Under the pieces are notes generated by a model. That model searched no databases. It was not told the DNA's origin and saw nothing but the letters and a program-made list of their open reading frames with translations. A stretch of 64,000 bases of DNA from Ruegeria arenilitoris. GTDB taxonomy: Bacteria > Pseudomonadota > Alphaproteobacteria > Rhodobacterales > Rhodobacteraceae. The translations under genes were made by a program, and so were the position numbers. Each line of letters starts with the position of its first letter. Positions within the stretch are counted from its first letter, which is position 1. This document shows positions 16,507 through 25,666 of this stretch, in pieces. The stretch lies in the NCBI RefSeq assembly GCF_042675705.1, contig NZ_JBHTJJ010000006.1; one strand, 5' to 3'.

Positions 16507-17562
16507 CTAGTGTTTCAACGGCAATGTCTCCAGCCGCTGGACTTCTTCCAGAAGCTTTACAACCAAGCGAACGCTGACAGCGTTGTTGTTGATGGGCATC
16601 TGGATCGCTTGCCAAATCTGATCCACGCATTCCTCCGGCAAAAACCGCCTTTCGACTTCATTTTCAATGAATGTTGCCAATTGGGCTCTGTTCGGCGGAT
16701 CGATGTGGATTGTACGCACGCGAGATCGAAGCAATGCCGGAAGAACGCTAGCATCATTAGCAGTCATCAACCAATTGATCCGACTCAGATCAAAACCAAT
16801 TTGAAAATATGGACAGTGCCAATCAACGGCCGACACTGGCTCCAACAGGCCAAGCAAAGCAGTATGCATGGATGTGCTGTGACCACTAGTACCGAAGGCA
16901 GTTCCCGCTTTGTCGACTTCATCAATGACGACCACTGGGTTCGCCACCTGTGTAGACAGCATGGTTTTCAGAGGCCGTCCACATTCGGCACCACCCCAGC
17001 CTCGGCTCAATCCAGCAACAGGAAACCCCTCTGAACTTGCGCCTCCATCAATGTGAACAACCGGTAAATTAGAAAGTTCTGCAACCCGACGAACAAGGTG
17101 AGTTTTCCCCAATCCAGCTCCGCCAATCAATAGCGTCGGCCTCAATCTCAACCCTGGCCCATGCTCAATGACATTGTGGCGCATGTCCAACCAGATTTCA
17201 TGGATAACCCGCTGCATCCAAGGCAACTCATCATACAGCATTGCTGCGATTTCATCGACTTGATGTTCAGTTGACGGGCCACCCACCGCAACGCCATTCA
17301 TAACAGGCCGCAACATCTTCCTGTCAGCTCGGGACAGATGCCGACCTTGAGAATACTTGCCACGGGCTTCGATAATTTTCTTCGCGCGGCGGCGGATCGT
17401 GTCAGTGTCCTGCCATGTCACTCGCTTAGGCTCTTCGGTTTTACCTTCTTTGCAGCTTGAGTACCGAAGTTCTTCCAAGTGGTTCCTCAAACGTCTTTCA
17501 ATGTCTTCATCTTCGGTTTCGAACAGCTTTAGATCGGTAAGCAACGGAACAATTCTTGGCAT
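16507..17562 (-). CDS. Lon-like AAA+ ATPase
   Basis: 351 residues. After a helical N-terminal region (~1-135) comes an AAA+ module: Walker A GGAGLGKTH (147-155), a loop RGWGGAECGRPLKTML, Walker B VVVIDEVDKAG (210-220), and a sensor-type INWLMTANDASVLPALLRSR ending with the arginine-finger region. The loop and DEVDKA signature resemble Lon, but no peptidase domain follows. It lies in the same direction as the probable Rep gene, 187 bases downstream. It could act in replication, in transposition-type target handling, or as a remodeller. Confidence 0.75.
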   Translation of the reverse strand: MPRIVPLLTDLKLFETEDEDIERRLRNHLEELRYSSCKEGKTEEPKRVTWQDTDTIRRRAKKIIEARGKYSQGRHLSRADRKMLRPVMNGVAVGGPSTEHQVDEIAAMLYDELPWMQRVIHEIWLDMRHNVIEHGPGLRLRPTLLIGGAGLGKTHLVRRVAELSNLPVVHIDGGASSEGFPVAGLSRGWGGAECGRPLKTMLSTQVANPVVVIDEVDKAGTAFGTSGHSTSMHTALLGLLEPVSAVDWHCPYFQIGFDLSRINWLMTANDASVLPALLRSRVRTIHIDPPNRAQLATFIENEVERRFLPEECVDQIWQAIQMPINNNAVSVRLVVKLLEEVQRLETLPLKH

Positions 17563-17640
17563 GTGAACACCTTCACGCGAGTGTCGCAGGTGATGAAATC
17601 CAAGGAGGTTTGTTTGGAAACTCTAAGCCTGCATTCAATA

Positions 17641-17723
17641 GATATCGACCAGCAAAACTGCTGGTTATATCAGATGAAAGAGGATCCGGTTTCTGTTCAT
17701 TCGTATAACATATTGTAATATTG
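17641..17723. other. Hairpin and AT-rich tract between rep and AAA+ genes; candidate origin
   Basis: Bases 17641-17671 form a near-perfect inverted repeat: arms GATAT..ACCAGCA and TGCTGGT.ATATC around AAAC. About 45 bases further on is an AT-rich tract that reads CAATATTAC on the minus strand (17715-17723). A stem-loop next to an HUH-type Rep gene is where rolling-circle origins are often found. It could equally be a leader hairpin or an attenuator for the AAA+ gene. Confidence 0.4.
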
Positions 17724-17749
17724 ATAGAAGTACAATGGGCAGCCTGATC

Positions 17750-19366
17750 TTAGTTGGAAAAAGTGCCTGAAGATGGCCTACTGGTTTTGCCGGAAATTCT
17801 ATTCATCGAATTTTTGAGCCAATCGAAAACTCCACTCATTTTGGAAGCCCAACGTCTGAGAGTCCTCGCAAATCTTTTCTGGCCAAACCTTCTTCGTTGA
17901 ACCCTCTTTTGGCATCGGGATCTTTGCTCACGCTCCTTTTGAATTTGCAGGAGCGTCTTTAGAACGTTTGGTGAGGCGACTACCGTGTAACTCTGTACAT
18001 CAGAATCGCGGAGCAATCGCATGATGTCATCGGCAATTGGAGAGAGGAATTCTTTCAAATCGAAGGATTTTCCCGTGTTCGTCTCCCACGCATGTCGAGC
18101 GATCCGATTGGCCTCAAACAAATTGCCATGAATGCCCTTCCCCGAACTGGGCTCGAAGGATTTTTCACAGAAGTTCTGGACGTACCCAAAAGCCAGCAAG
18201 CGACCGTCTGGCGACGCGACAGGGCGACCGCAACCGCAGTAGATATTTTTTGCTTTGTCCCCGGTCTTTGGCTTCGGCGAGGCTTGCTCCCCTCCCCCCT
18301 TGCGATCTGACTTTTCAATGGCCCCTAGTTCGCGTCTACCAACTTTTTCCACCAGACAGACAGAGAGACGGCCGGTGTTTTCGCATTGCGAAAGCTTCGC
18401 TCGTCGCCCCTGCGCCTTTAGTTCCCGCACTGTGTCCTTAAGCGAACCTTCTGTTCTTGTAAGACGCCGCCCCTTGGAGACAGCCAGATAAGCTTCGAAC
18501 ACCTTTTTGTTTTCAGACGTGGCAATCTCATATGCTGTCGTGCTTGGCTTGGTTCCATATCGGATGGATCGGGCGACATCCTGATGTGCAATGCGTATTA
18601 GATGAACGCCGGCCTTACTTTGCAACCAAGGAGAATTCTCTTTGATGAATGCCAATGCTCTTCGACGATGTACATCACCAAGATCGAAGGTCAGGAAAAT
18701 ATGAAAATGCAGGTAGAAAGACTCCGTTTCAGGCTGAAATGGCGCTTCCAACTGAACATACACAAAGTCGCCCATGCCGGATTTTCTGAGCGCAGTTTTG
18801 AGCTTGTTCATGCGTTTGAATGCCAGAGCGACACCATCGGCATAGCTGTCAATCGAAACACGGCTTTCTAGGGCCGGAAATGTCAGCGCTGCCAACTGCG
18901 CCCTTCCCTGCACTTTGGTTTCATAGTGGTATTGGAGATTGGCCGCTGTCTGTGTTGCATCCACCATGGCAACTGAAGGCAATCGCTTGTCGTGTTTGAA
19001 TGCTGGGTAGCAAATTGCCAGGTATTCGTTGTCTGGCAAACCTAGCAGAAACTGTGCCGCTTTCTTCTTGCCGGGCCTGTATAAGTCGTGACCTACCTCA
19101 GCCGCCATCTCGGCAACAACGGCCGACATTTTCCGATACCTTTTGGAACCTGAACCGAGGCGGAAACCGCCGTGATATTCAACTTTTCTTCCTACCTGGC
19201 ACAGCGTTTTTGGTGGGAGCACCTCATGGCCATGGATGTGCTTTGCTTGTCCACTATTCTGCTTGAGTGGTTGATGATCACGTCTTCGTTGCGCACATCT
19301 TCTTTGTTCGCGGGATTGGCCCGCGTTGTTCTTTTTCACAACCTGTTTCCTTCGGCCACGGACCAA
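17750..19366 (-). CDS. rep: Probable HUH-type replication initiator
   Basis: Up to 538 residues; the true start may be internal, because the first ~75 residues are very basic and low in hydrophobics. The segment FYLHFHIFLTFDLGD (His220 and His222) has the His-hydrophobe-His motif of HUH endonucleases on a predicted beta strand. HQDVARSIRYGTKPST (Tyr270) fits the single catalytic-Tyr helix. A Cys cluster (IYCGCGRPVASPDG, later NFCEKS) follows at ~400-430. This suggests a rolling-circle Rep nicking one strand, with SSB and the AAA+ protein as helpers. The fold assignment is from motifs only, so a transposase of related type is an alternative. Confidence 0.6.
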   Translation of the reverse strand: MVRGRRKQVVKKNNAGQSREQRRCAQRRRDHQPLKQNSGQAKHIHGHEVLPPKTLCQVGRKVEYHGGFRLGSGSKRYRKMSAVVAEMAAEVGHDLYRPGKKKAAQFLLGLPDNEYLAICYPAFKHDKRLPSVAMVDATQTAANLQYHYETKVQGRAQLAALTFPALESRVSIDSYADGVALAFKRMNKLKTALRKSGMGDFVYVQLEAPFQPETESFYLHFHIFLTFDLGDVHRRRALAFIKENSPWLQSKAGVHLIRIAHQDVARSIRYGTKPSTTAYEIATSENKKVFEAYLAVSKGRRLTRTEGSLKDTVRELKAQGRRAKLSQCENTGRLSVCLVEKVGRRELGAIEKSDRKGGGEQASPKPKTGDKAKNIYCGCGRPVASPDGRLLAFGYVQNFCEKSFEPSSGKGIHGNLFEANRIARHAWETNTGKSFDLKEFLSPIADDIMRLLRDSDVQSYTVVASPNVLKTLLQIQKEREQRSRCQKRVQRRRFGQKRFARTLRRWASKMSGVFDWLKNSMNRISGKTSRPSSGTFSN

Positions 19367-19717
19367 AGGACGGCTGTTGTTTCGAGCTATGTTGACTCCG
19401 TACCTCTGATCACATTTTCTCGCGAACGGGGCTTTGTCACTCCGATTTCAGGGATGTGGCCATGACCTCTGCTCGCCAGAAAGCAAATGGCACAGAAGCG
19501 GTTTAAAACTTTTAAAAGGATTGATGGCGTTTACATCATATTGAAGAATTGCGGAACCAAAGGCGGCTGAATCTCAACACCCGATTTGGCTTTCTACCAT
19601 GAGCCAAATACTTGTTGTTTAACGCCAATCGAACAGAGTGGCGGTTCGATTGGCTACAAGTCTGCAAACGAAACCGCTATCTTGCGACCATACCAGCCCG
19701 AACAGGACAAAGTTGAA

Positions 19718-20350
19718 ATGACACGAATAGTAAAAGATGAGTGGGGCAACCATCATCTCTTATCTTGGGGCGTGGTCGAAATAACCGCCGAAGCCCGCCA
19801 AGCCATGATGGATCGAGCGACTAGCGAGGCGGAGAGGCAACGCGATTGGGATGCGCGAGATGTTGTCTTCTGTGCATATTGTAACCAAGAAGTGTGCGCG
19901 CCAAAACCAAAAGACTGGTGGCCGCAAGCGCACGACGGTCAATCAAACCCCAGAAAAATAGCGCATTCTCAGTTGGCAGACTTGTCGAGGGAAGCCGTCA
20001 AGAGTGCGCAGCAATTGTATGCTTCGCAAAAAGGCTATTCGCTCCACAATCGAATAGAAGCGCTTTTGTACCTATCATCTTGGGCCGTGGACGTTGCGTT
20101 TGAATTGGCAAATTATGGTGCTGACCCCGAGACTTCAGAGGCGGATCGAGAGCGCAAGTACATAATCGAGAGTTTAGTATTTCAGCTAGGACAAGAATCC
20201 GTGGGTGAAGTTCGCGAATGGGACATTCACCTCATGTCCAGCTTTTCAAAGGGTAGCATAGTCGATTTTGAAGCTCCCGCTATTGCCAAACAAGAAATTG
20301 AGACCCGTCGAAGACGACCTTGGCACAAGGAACACTCCAGTGAAGACTGA
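19718..20350 (+). CDS. Hypothetical protein, 210 aa
   Basis: A soluble acidic protein with a CxxC-type pair in VVFCAYCNQEVCAPKP (a possible metal site) and helical regions DLSREAVKSAQQLYAS and YLSSWAVDVAFELANYGADP. I take the ATG at 19718, with AGGAC about 11 bases upstream; an upstream TTG (19586) in frame lacks a site. Its 3' end overlaps the next gene, indicating coupled translation. It is divergent from rep. No family recognised. Confidence 0.6.
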   Translation: MTRIVKDEWGNHHLLSWGVVEITAEARQAMMDRATSEAERQRDWDARDVVFCAYCNQEVCAPKPKDWWPQAHDGQSNPRKIAHSQLADLSREAVKSAQQLYASQKGYSLHNRIEALLYLSSWAVDVAFELANYGADPETSEADRERKYIIESLVFQLGQESVGEVREWDIHLMSSFSKGSIVDFEAPAIAKQEIETRRRRPWHKEHSSED

Positions 20351-21470
20351 ACAGCAAAATGCTCAAGAGAGTTGTGACCAAGCACAACGTATGTCGGTCA
20401 AATGGGTGGCTCCTAACGAAGGTGACGCCTTTCGACTTAAGCATGGTCATTTGGTTGAGCACTTGCCAGGTGAAGATCCAGAGAAGTATGGACCTCAGTG
20501 GGCCACCGGAATGCAAATGTCTTTTTCCGCGTTATGTGTGAATCTGAAAGTTCGTGAGGGTATCAGCATCGCAGGCCATCAATCTGAAAAGATTGTGGAT
20601 ATTCAAGCCAACCGGGAGCTAAAGGCCCATACGTGGTATCATGAAGGGGAAGTCGTAGATCTTAACGATCCTATTCAGTTAAAAAGCATCGGAGACGAAA
20701 GTGTTTTTCGAGGTACAACGGAACGAAATACTGGTTCACTAAGTTGTAAGTGTGTTCTCGGAGACTTTGAACCAAAGATATGCTTTCTTGGAGACGAGAA
20801 ACCGATCAAGAAAATTTCGCTTGATGTGCGGGTATCTGATCAACCAATAGATGTGGAAGCAGCGGCTTGGCGACAATACGAGACGCCGGTTTACACATTT
20901 GCCGCTTTTGAGGCGTCCTCGGAACAATTGAATTTTAGCGTTGAAGTTTCCAACGATAAATTTCAGTGGATTTGCGACAGGCTGAAAAAAAGAAACAAAT
21001 ACCTAATGGTAGACGTGGATTTGGAAAGAGTTCCAGGCTTCTATGGCGATTGCTCACTGCTTCCAAGTGATCGGACAATCAAAGTATTTGAAACAAGGGA
21101 CAAGATAGAAAACTACAATGATGTCCCTGACGAGTTTTGGCACCAGTTTGACCGAGGTCCGGTTCTGAGTCTTCGGTTCTCAGACGAAGAAGACGCAGAG
21201 AGTTACTTAGACTACGATACGGAAGAACTGCGCCTTAGAGCGTTAGTGCATCCTTCGGATGCAATCGACAGCTATCAACTACCTGACCTTGACGAAGCGT
21301 CCAATGCCGATCCAAAGCATGGCGAATTAATGAACCGACTGGATCGTATCGAAGGATCGAATTACCAGTTAATCCAAAATATTAGGAACGTTTCCGGACT
21401 TTTAGGCCTGATAGCTGTCATTATGCTTGTGTTGGTTGCACTGGCAGTTTGGTTAGCTTTGGGCGGCTAG
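20340..21470 (+). CDS. Hypothetical protein with C-terminal membrane anchor
   Basis: About 376 residues if started at GTG 20340, which has AAGGA about 8 bases upstream and overlaps the previous stop by 11 bases; ATG 20391 is an alternative. The bulk is a soluble, beta-rich, acidic region (for example KISLDVRVSDQPIDVEAAAW and KYLMVDVDLERVPGFYGDC). The C-terminus is a single membrane helix (GLLGLIAVIMLVLVALAVWL) ending in GG, giving tail-anchored topology. Coupling to the preceding soluble protein suggests a two-component membrane complex. No recognised domain. Confidence 0.6.
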   Translation: MKTEQQNAQESCDQAQRMSVKWVAPNEGDAFRLKHGHLVEHLPGEDPEKYGPQWATGMQMSFSALCVNLKVREGISIAGHQSEKIVDIQANRELKAHTWYHEGEVVDLNDPIQLKSIGDESVFRGTTERNTGSLSCKCVLGDFEPKICFLGDEKPIKKISLDVRVSDQPIDVEAAAWRQYETPVYTFAAFEASSEQLNFSVEVSNDKFQWICDRLKKRNKYLMVDVDLERVPGFYGDCSLLPSDRTIKVFETRDKIENYNDVPDEFWHQFDRGPVLSLRFSDEEDAESYLDYDTEELRLRALVHPSDAIDSYQLPDLDEASNADPKHGELMNRLDRIEGSNYQLIQNIRNVSGLLGLIAVIMLVLVALAVWLALGG

Positions 21471-21662
21471 GGCGTGTTGACAAAAGGGATTCAAACTGGC
21501 GCTCCACTATGATTCAAGCTGGTATCTGCTATCGAGACCCGCTTACTCTAAGACTTGATGGGTCATAGCCAATCCCAATGCACATTGAGCCTTCATATGG
21601 GCACAGCCAGGCAGTTGGACTTCTCGGCCGTGTCTGACGTCAGAAGTCTAGCGTGTTCTCTT
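21471..21662. other. Intergenic stretch without a gene
   Basis: I see no coding frame here. The opening text GGGCGTGTTGACAAAAGGG resembles the sort of end sequence found in some insertion elements, but I cannot confirm an IS remnant. Confidence 0.3.
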
Positions 21663-21950
21663 CTAGGCTAGAGCATTTGCAGCAACGCGCTCGATTATTT
21701 CTCGCACTACATCAAAACTTGGTGGATATGCATTCAAGCCCTCGCTTTGAGTGTTGAGCCTCGGGGAACGGACAGTAAGCGACCACCCGCTGCCGTCAAT
21801 TATGGAAGGATCAAAGAATTCACGATCCCATTTGTCGACCTGAAGATCGACTAGTCACCGGATGAGGTCCGCCCATCCCTGATTTTTTTAGGTCAAGATG
21901 ATTGGCACGGGCGGTGGCCCAGGCATATCAAAAATCTCAAATCTGATGAT
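21663..21950 (-). pseudogene. Decayed small gene beside mcrC
   Basis: Read on the minus strand, one frame gives FDMPGPPPVPIIL, a stop, NQGWADLIR, a stop, then LVDLQVDKWDREFFDPSIID and onward, with GLNAYPPSFDVVREIIERVA near the end and a TAG at 21663-21665. The pattern (DG..W.L with G.NAYPP.F near the end) is that of small cytoplasmic proteins seen beside restriction or defence loci. Two in-frame stops and no start codon mark it as dead. One stop adjoins a 7-T run, so an indel is possible there. Confidence 0.5.
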
Positions 21951-21958
21951 TTGGCCTT

Positions 21959-23251
21959 TCAAGAAACCGGGCTCCCTGCATGCTCTTCGGGCGCAATCTG
22001 CTCAAACAATTCTCGCCACCGCACTGGTGATCGCCTCTTTGAAATGTCCACTGTCGCAATCGTAAGGGGCAACTCAGAACCCGTCACAGACCATCTGCGC
22101 AGGACGCCCTCCGATCTTCTCAGGGCAGCGTGGTGCGGATACAGGAGCACGAGCCGAGGTCTTGCTCCGTTAGCCGCATAACTATGGCCATAGGCAAGCA
22201 TCTGATAGATGTCGGACTGAGCAATGCCAAGCTTCTGAGTGTCACCAGTATCGAGCTGCTTCCACTTCGTATCGATGATGACCGGCTCGTTTTTGTATTC
22301 GATGACAATGTCAGGAATCATGCGGAAGAGTTGGTTGCTCAGCGCATGATGTTTGAAATGCTGTTTATGAACGATACCTCGACCAAGTGTCTGTTGAGCA
22401 CGCCGAGCAATATAGCGTTCAAACAGGTCGTTCATCGGGAACAATAGTGCTGTCCCGGTCGTGTTTCCCGAAGTTGTGTTTTGCCAGTCACCGCTTAGCA
22501 AAAGTCGCGCCAAAGGTATGATGTCTGCAAACGCTGCTGCGCTTCGATCACTCTGAATTAGTTCCGCAAGTGGTCTGTTGGATCGGCCAACGTGCCGGAA
22601 CGCATCGAGGATTATTTGCAGGAGCCTTTGCGTCTCAGAACTCCTACTGATACCACGCAAGCGCAGCGAGGCTGCTTTCAGTAGACGGTTCAGCGGCGTG
22701 TTTTCCGACAGTTCATCGAATTCACAGAAGAGCTTTGTCGGCGCGACAGGTCGCTTAGTTAGCTGTTGCCCGATGTTGATGTTGCCACGCACAAATGGAA
22801 GGTCATCCTCGTGCCGCATGTAGTGGCGCTGTAGCCCGCCCTTCATCGCTTTTGTCAGCCTGCGGGCGAAAAGCGCAATAAGTAGTTCCAAAAGGTCTCG
22901 TCGCTGCGTCTGAAGCTGTGCCAACTCGCCATCTGAAACCCGAAGATCGTTCACCACGGAAAGCATTCGGATAAGAGCAAGTCGGCTCTCCGACCCAGTG
23001 CCATCGATTTTTGGGAGGATTTCCAAAGATCGGCTCTGGAAACTCAAGACACCGCAGACTTGACCCGCCTTGAGCCCTCCAACCACACGATTGAGTACAG
23101 CGCCTTCTGCCAGCCTTAGGTCTCTAGCAGCTCGTTCAGCTGTTTTTAGAAATGTCTCGGCCTCATGCTGCCGAAGGCCATCGTCACCAATTGGGAAGAC
23201 GCCCCACTCGCGCTTGATCAATGTCGACTGATGCTTGGCGGATTGGGCCAT
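21959..23251 (-). CDS. mcrC: McrC-type restriction endonuclease subunit
   Basis: 430 residues, the nuclease partner of a modification-dependent (McrBC) restriction enzyme that cleaves DNA carrying modified cytosines. The N-terminal part (AGQVCGVLSFQSRSLEILPK, later LFARRLTKAMKGGLQRHYMR) matches the McrC family. The C-terminal nuclease site is visible as IPDIVIEYKNEPVIIDTKWK with Asp314, Asp327 and Lys329 (PD-(D/E)xK). It lies 6 bases after mcrB in the same direction, so the two form an operon. All catalytic residues are present. Confidence 0.92.
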   Translation of the reverse strand: MAQSAKHQSTLIKREWGVFPIGDDGLRQHEAETFLKTAERAARDLRLAEGAVLNRVVGGLKAGQVCGVLSFQSRSLEILPKIDGTGSESRLALIRMLSVVNDLRVSDGELAQLQTQRRDLLELLIALFARRLTKAMKGGLQRHYMRHEDDLPFVRGNINIGQQLTKRPVAPTKLFCEFDELSENTPLNRLLKAASLRLRGISRSSETQRLLQIILDAFRHVGRSNRPLAELIQSDRSAAAFADIIPLARLLLSGDWQNTTSGNTTGTALLFPMNDLFERYIARRAQQTLGRGIVHKQHFKHHALSNQLFRMIPDIVIEYKNEPVIIDTKWKQLDTGDTQKLGIAQSDIYQMLAYGHSYAANGARPRLVLLYPHHAALRRSEGVLRRWSVTGSELPLTIATVDISKRRSPVRWRELFEQIAPEEHAGSPVS

Positions 23252-23257
23252 AAGTGG

Positions 23258-25666
23258 TCAGCCCGTCTGCTGCTGCACAGAACTGATCAGTTCCTCATAG
23301 GCCTCACGCCCGTATTGACCGAGTTCAAGATAGTTATCGACATATCTAAACCGTTCATCCTCGTAGGCATCATCGACACCGGGTGGGGATGAGATGCGCT
23401 CTCTGCGAAGGAAGGCGTTTCCACCTCCGAGAATAGCCCGCACGCGACCGAGGTCCTCGTGAAAGTACTCTCGCAAAAGCGGGATGATCTTGTTAGCGAT
23501 CACCTCGTCTAGCTGCTCCAAGCTTTCGACGCTCGTGAAGTATCCGTGGCCAATCAGATGATCTGCGCCGAGATACCATTCGAGGCGTTTGTTGATTGCC
23601 TCAAGCACGCTGTCCAAACCGATATCTTCAACCACGATGTCGCTAAGAATTTCCGGCTTGGGGGGAAGCTCTTCGAAGCGGAAACGGCGACGGAGGGCAG
23701 TGTCGAGCAGTGCAATCGACCGGTCAGCAGTGTTCATTGTCCCAACAATGTGCAGGTTCGGTGGGAGCGTGAAGCGATCCCCCGAATAAGGCAACGTAAC
23801 AGTCAATTCGTTGAGAGCACTCGCTCGCTTGTCTTCTTCAAGTAGCGTGATCAGTTCGCCTAAGACCTTGGAGATATTGGCCCGGTTGATCTCGTCGATA
23901 ATCAACACATGGGGAGGGTGCGGGGCATCGGTCGTTGCGGGCTCAAGGTATGCGAGCAGGTTGGGCCAGTTAATCTTGTTGGGAAACAGCTGATAGATCG
24001 ATTGCTGCGAGAAATTGCTCGCGTATATGTCGTCGACCTCGATGCCACTGTCGTCGTCCGCCTGCCAACGCCATTCAACTTCCCTGCGGTGATGGTAACG
24101 AGCATCGGGATCGAATTTGTATGGGCCGGACACGACGCCGACCGCACGAACCCTTTTGTTACCCTGGCTGGCAATGACGATATCACCAGGCCGCATGTTG
24201 TTGCGTAGCTGGTTGAGCATCTCGATGTTTGGGTTCTTGCCCGTTGCTTCTTCCTCACCCGGTTCTTCACGCCAACGATCATAGACGGCGTTGTAGCTTC
24301 CGAATTTGGGGTCGGACCAGTCGATCTTGCCGCCGTAGCCCAGAGAGACTAAACCCTTTTCATAAGCCTCGGTTCGAATGTCTTCGTCCTCAGGGTCCCA
24401 TGCTCGACCCAGCGACACCTTGAATATTCGCCGGTCAGAATAATCCGCTTGAGTGTTCGCCTTTGCAGGGCGCTGTCGTGCCCGCTCCGCGATGCGCTTC
24501 AGTACCCCTGGACGAGCAACCAGCCTAAACCCTGCCGACTGCACGCCATCCGTATCATCATCGTTGCCAGTTTCGGGCCGGAGTCCCTCGATGAACTCCT
24601 CGTAGCTGTAACTCTGATGGAATGTGACAAATTCAATTCGTCGCTCCTGATAGAGTTCGTCATATCGCTTCATGACATCTTCACGTTTCGTAGGGGCATG
24701 ACCATCGCATATCAAAACTGCCCTCTTCGCGGTTTCATAGGTCTTTCCGGTCCCCGGAGGCCCATAAAGGATTGTATTGAGTGAACGTGAGGCAGGTCGC
24801 TTAACGCTACCGTCATCTCCATTTCTGGCATCTGCCTTCTTCGGAGGTGTGACAACAGCGTCCGGAGATGGCTTCCACCGTTCGACGACACCTTCCATAT
24901 AGAAATCGATGGGTTTGCCCAGTTCGCCTTCGAGGCTTTGCCGAAGCTCTTTCAGCGATTGGTCGATTTCGACGAGATCGCGCTTCCGTACGTCTTTAAG
25001 AGGAACGTCCTCAAAGGCCGCAAGGATTGCGTGCTTGTCGCGAGCAGTGCTTATGCGCTCGAAGTCATCTGGGAACAGTAGGTTGGCAAGGATGTGCCTA
25101 AACTGCCGGTTTTCGCCATCAGAGACCGAGGTTAGCCAACGAGCGAAGTCCCAAGATGATGACGCAAGCTGTGTTTGTTCCTCCGGGGGTTTCGTCTTGA
25201 ATTCACGCAATGCGTTGATTGCGAAAACGAACTCACGCCAACGGTGAGTGTTGTATGCTGTGCCTGTGTGCCCGAGGCCGCCCAACGTAGCATCGGAAAG
25301 CATCGGCTGGTCTTCTGGGAGAGTTTCTCCAGACCATGACCAAATTAGCTGAACATCTTTCCGTTTCTTGGGTTCTGAGATGCGTGAAGCGAACAGCAGT
25401 ATGAGCCAGTGAAGCTCTGACATAAGCTGTTTACACTGCGGCGAGCCACCGGAAAGCTGCGCCTCTAGCTTCTCAAAGAAGTCACCTTCTCCCGCGTCCA
25501 GGTTCTGGACAAAACGTTCATCGAGCTCGTCGAGGAGCTCTTTGGTCCATAGATTGTTATTAGAAGAGAAGATTGAGCCGTCACCGAGGAGGCAGGTGTC
25601 AAGCCAGGTTTCAGCTGCTGCGTAAACGGCTTCTGCGCTTTCTTCATGTGGGTTAAATCGTGCCAT
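23258..25666 (-). CDS. mcrB: McrB-type GTPase subunit with an EVE-like insert
   Basis: 802 residues. An N-terminal region (~1-285) of uncertain fold precedes the AAA+ GTPase core: Walker A GPPGTGKT at 302-309, then RIEFVTFHQSYSYEEFIEGL typical of McrB. Walker B (LIIDEINRANISKVLGE) appears only at ~588, with sensor GTMNTADRSIALLDTALRRR at ~641. The ~280-residue gap holds an inserted domain (about 405-575) with RIFKVSLGRAW, LRNNMRPGDIVIASQGNKRV and RAVGVVSGPYKFDP, which resembles EVE/PUA-like readers of modified bases. It would recognise modified DNA, translocate, and recruit McrC. Confidence 0.9.
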   Translation of the reverse strand: MARFNPHEESAEAVYAAAETWLDTCLLGDGSIFSSNNNLWTKELLDELDERFVQNLDAGEGDFFEKLEAQLSGGSPQCKQLMSELHWLILLFASRISEPKKRKDVQLIWSWSGETLPEDQPMLSDATLGGLGHTGTAYNTHRWREFVFAINALREFKTKPPEEQTQLASSSWDFARWLTSVSDGENRQFRHILANLLFPDDFERISTARDKHAILAAFEDVPLKDVRKRDLVEIDQSLKELRQSLEGELGKPIDFYMEGVVERWKPSPDAVVTPPKKADARNGDDGSVKRPASRSLNTILYGPPGTGKTYETAKRAVLICDGHAPTKREDVMKRYDELYQERRIEFVTFHQSYSYEEFIEGLRPETGNDDDTDGVQSAGFRLVARPGVLKRIAERARQRPAKANTQADYSDRRIFKVSLGRAWDPEDEDIRTEAYEKGLVSLGYGGKIDWSDPKFGSYNAVYDRWREEPGEEEATGKNPNIEMLNQLRNNMRPGDIVIASQGNKRVRAVGVVSGPYKFDPDARYHHRREVEWRWQADDDSGIEVDDIYASNFSQQSIYQLFPNKINWPNLLAYLEPATTDAPHPPHVLIIDEINRANISKVLGELITLLEEDKRASALNELTVTLPYSGDRFTLPPNLHIVGTMNTADRSIALLDTALRRRFRFEELPPKPEILSDIVVEDIGLDSVLEAINKRLEWYLGADHLIGHGYFTSVESLEQLDEVIANKIIPLLREYFHEDLGRVRAILGGGNAFLRRERISSPPGVDDAYEDERFRYVDNYLELGQYGREAYEELISSVQQQTG

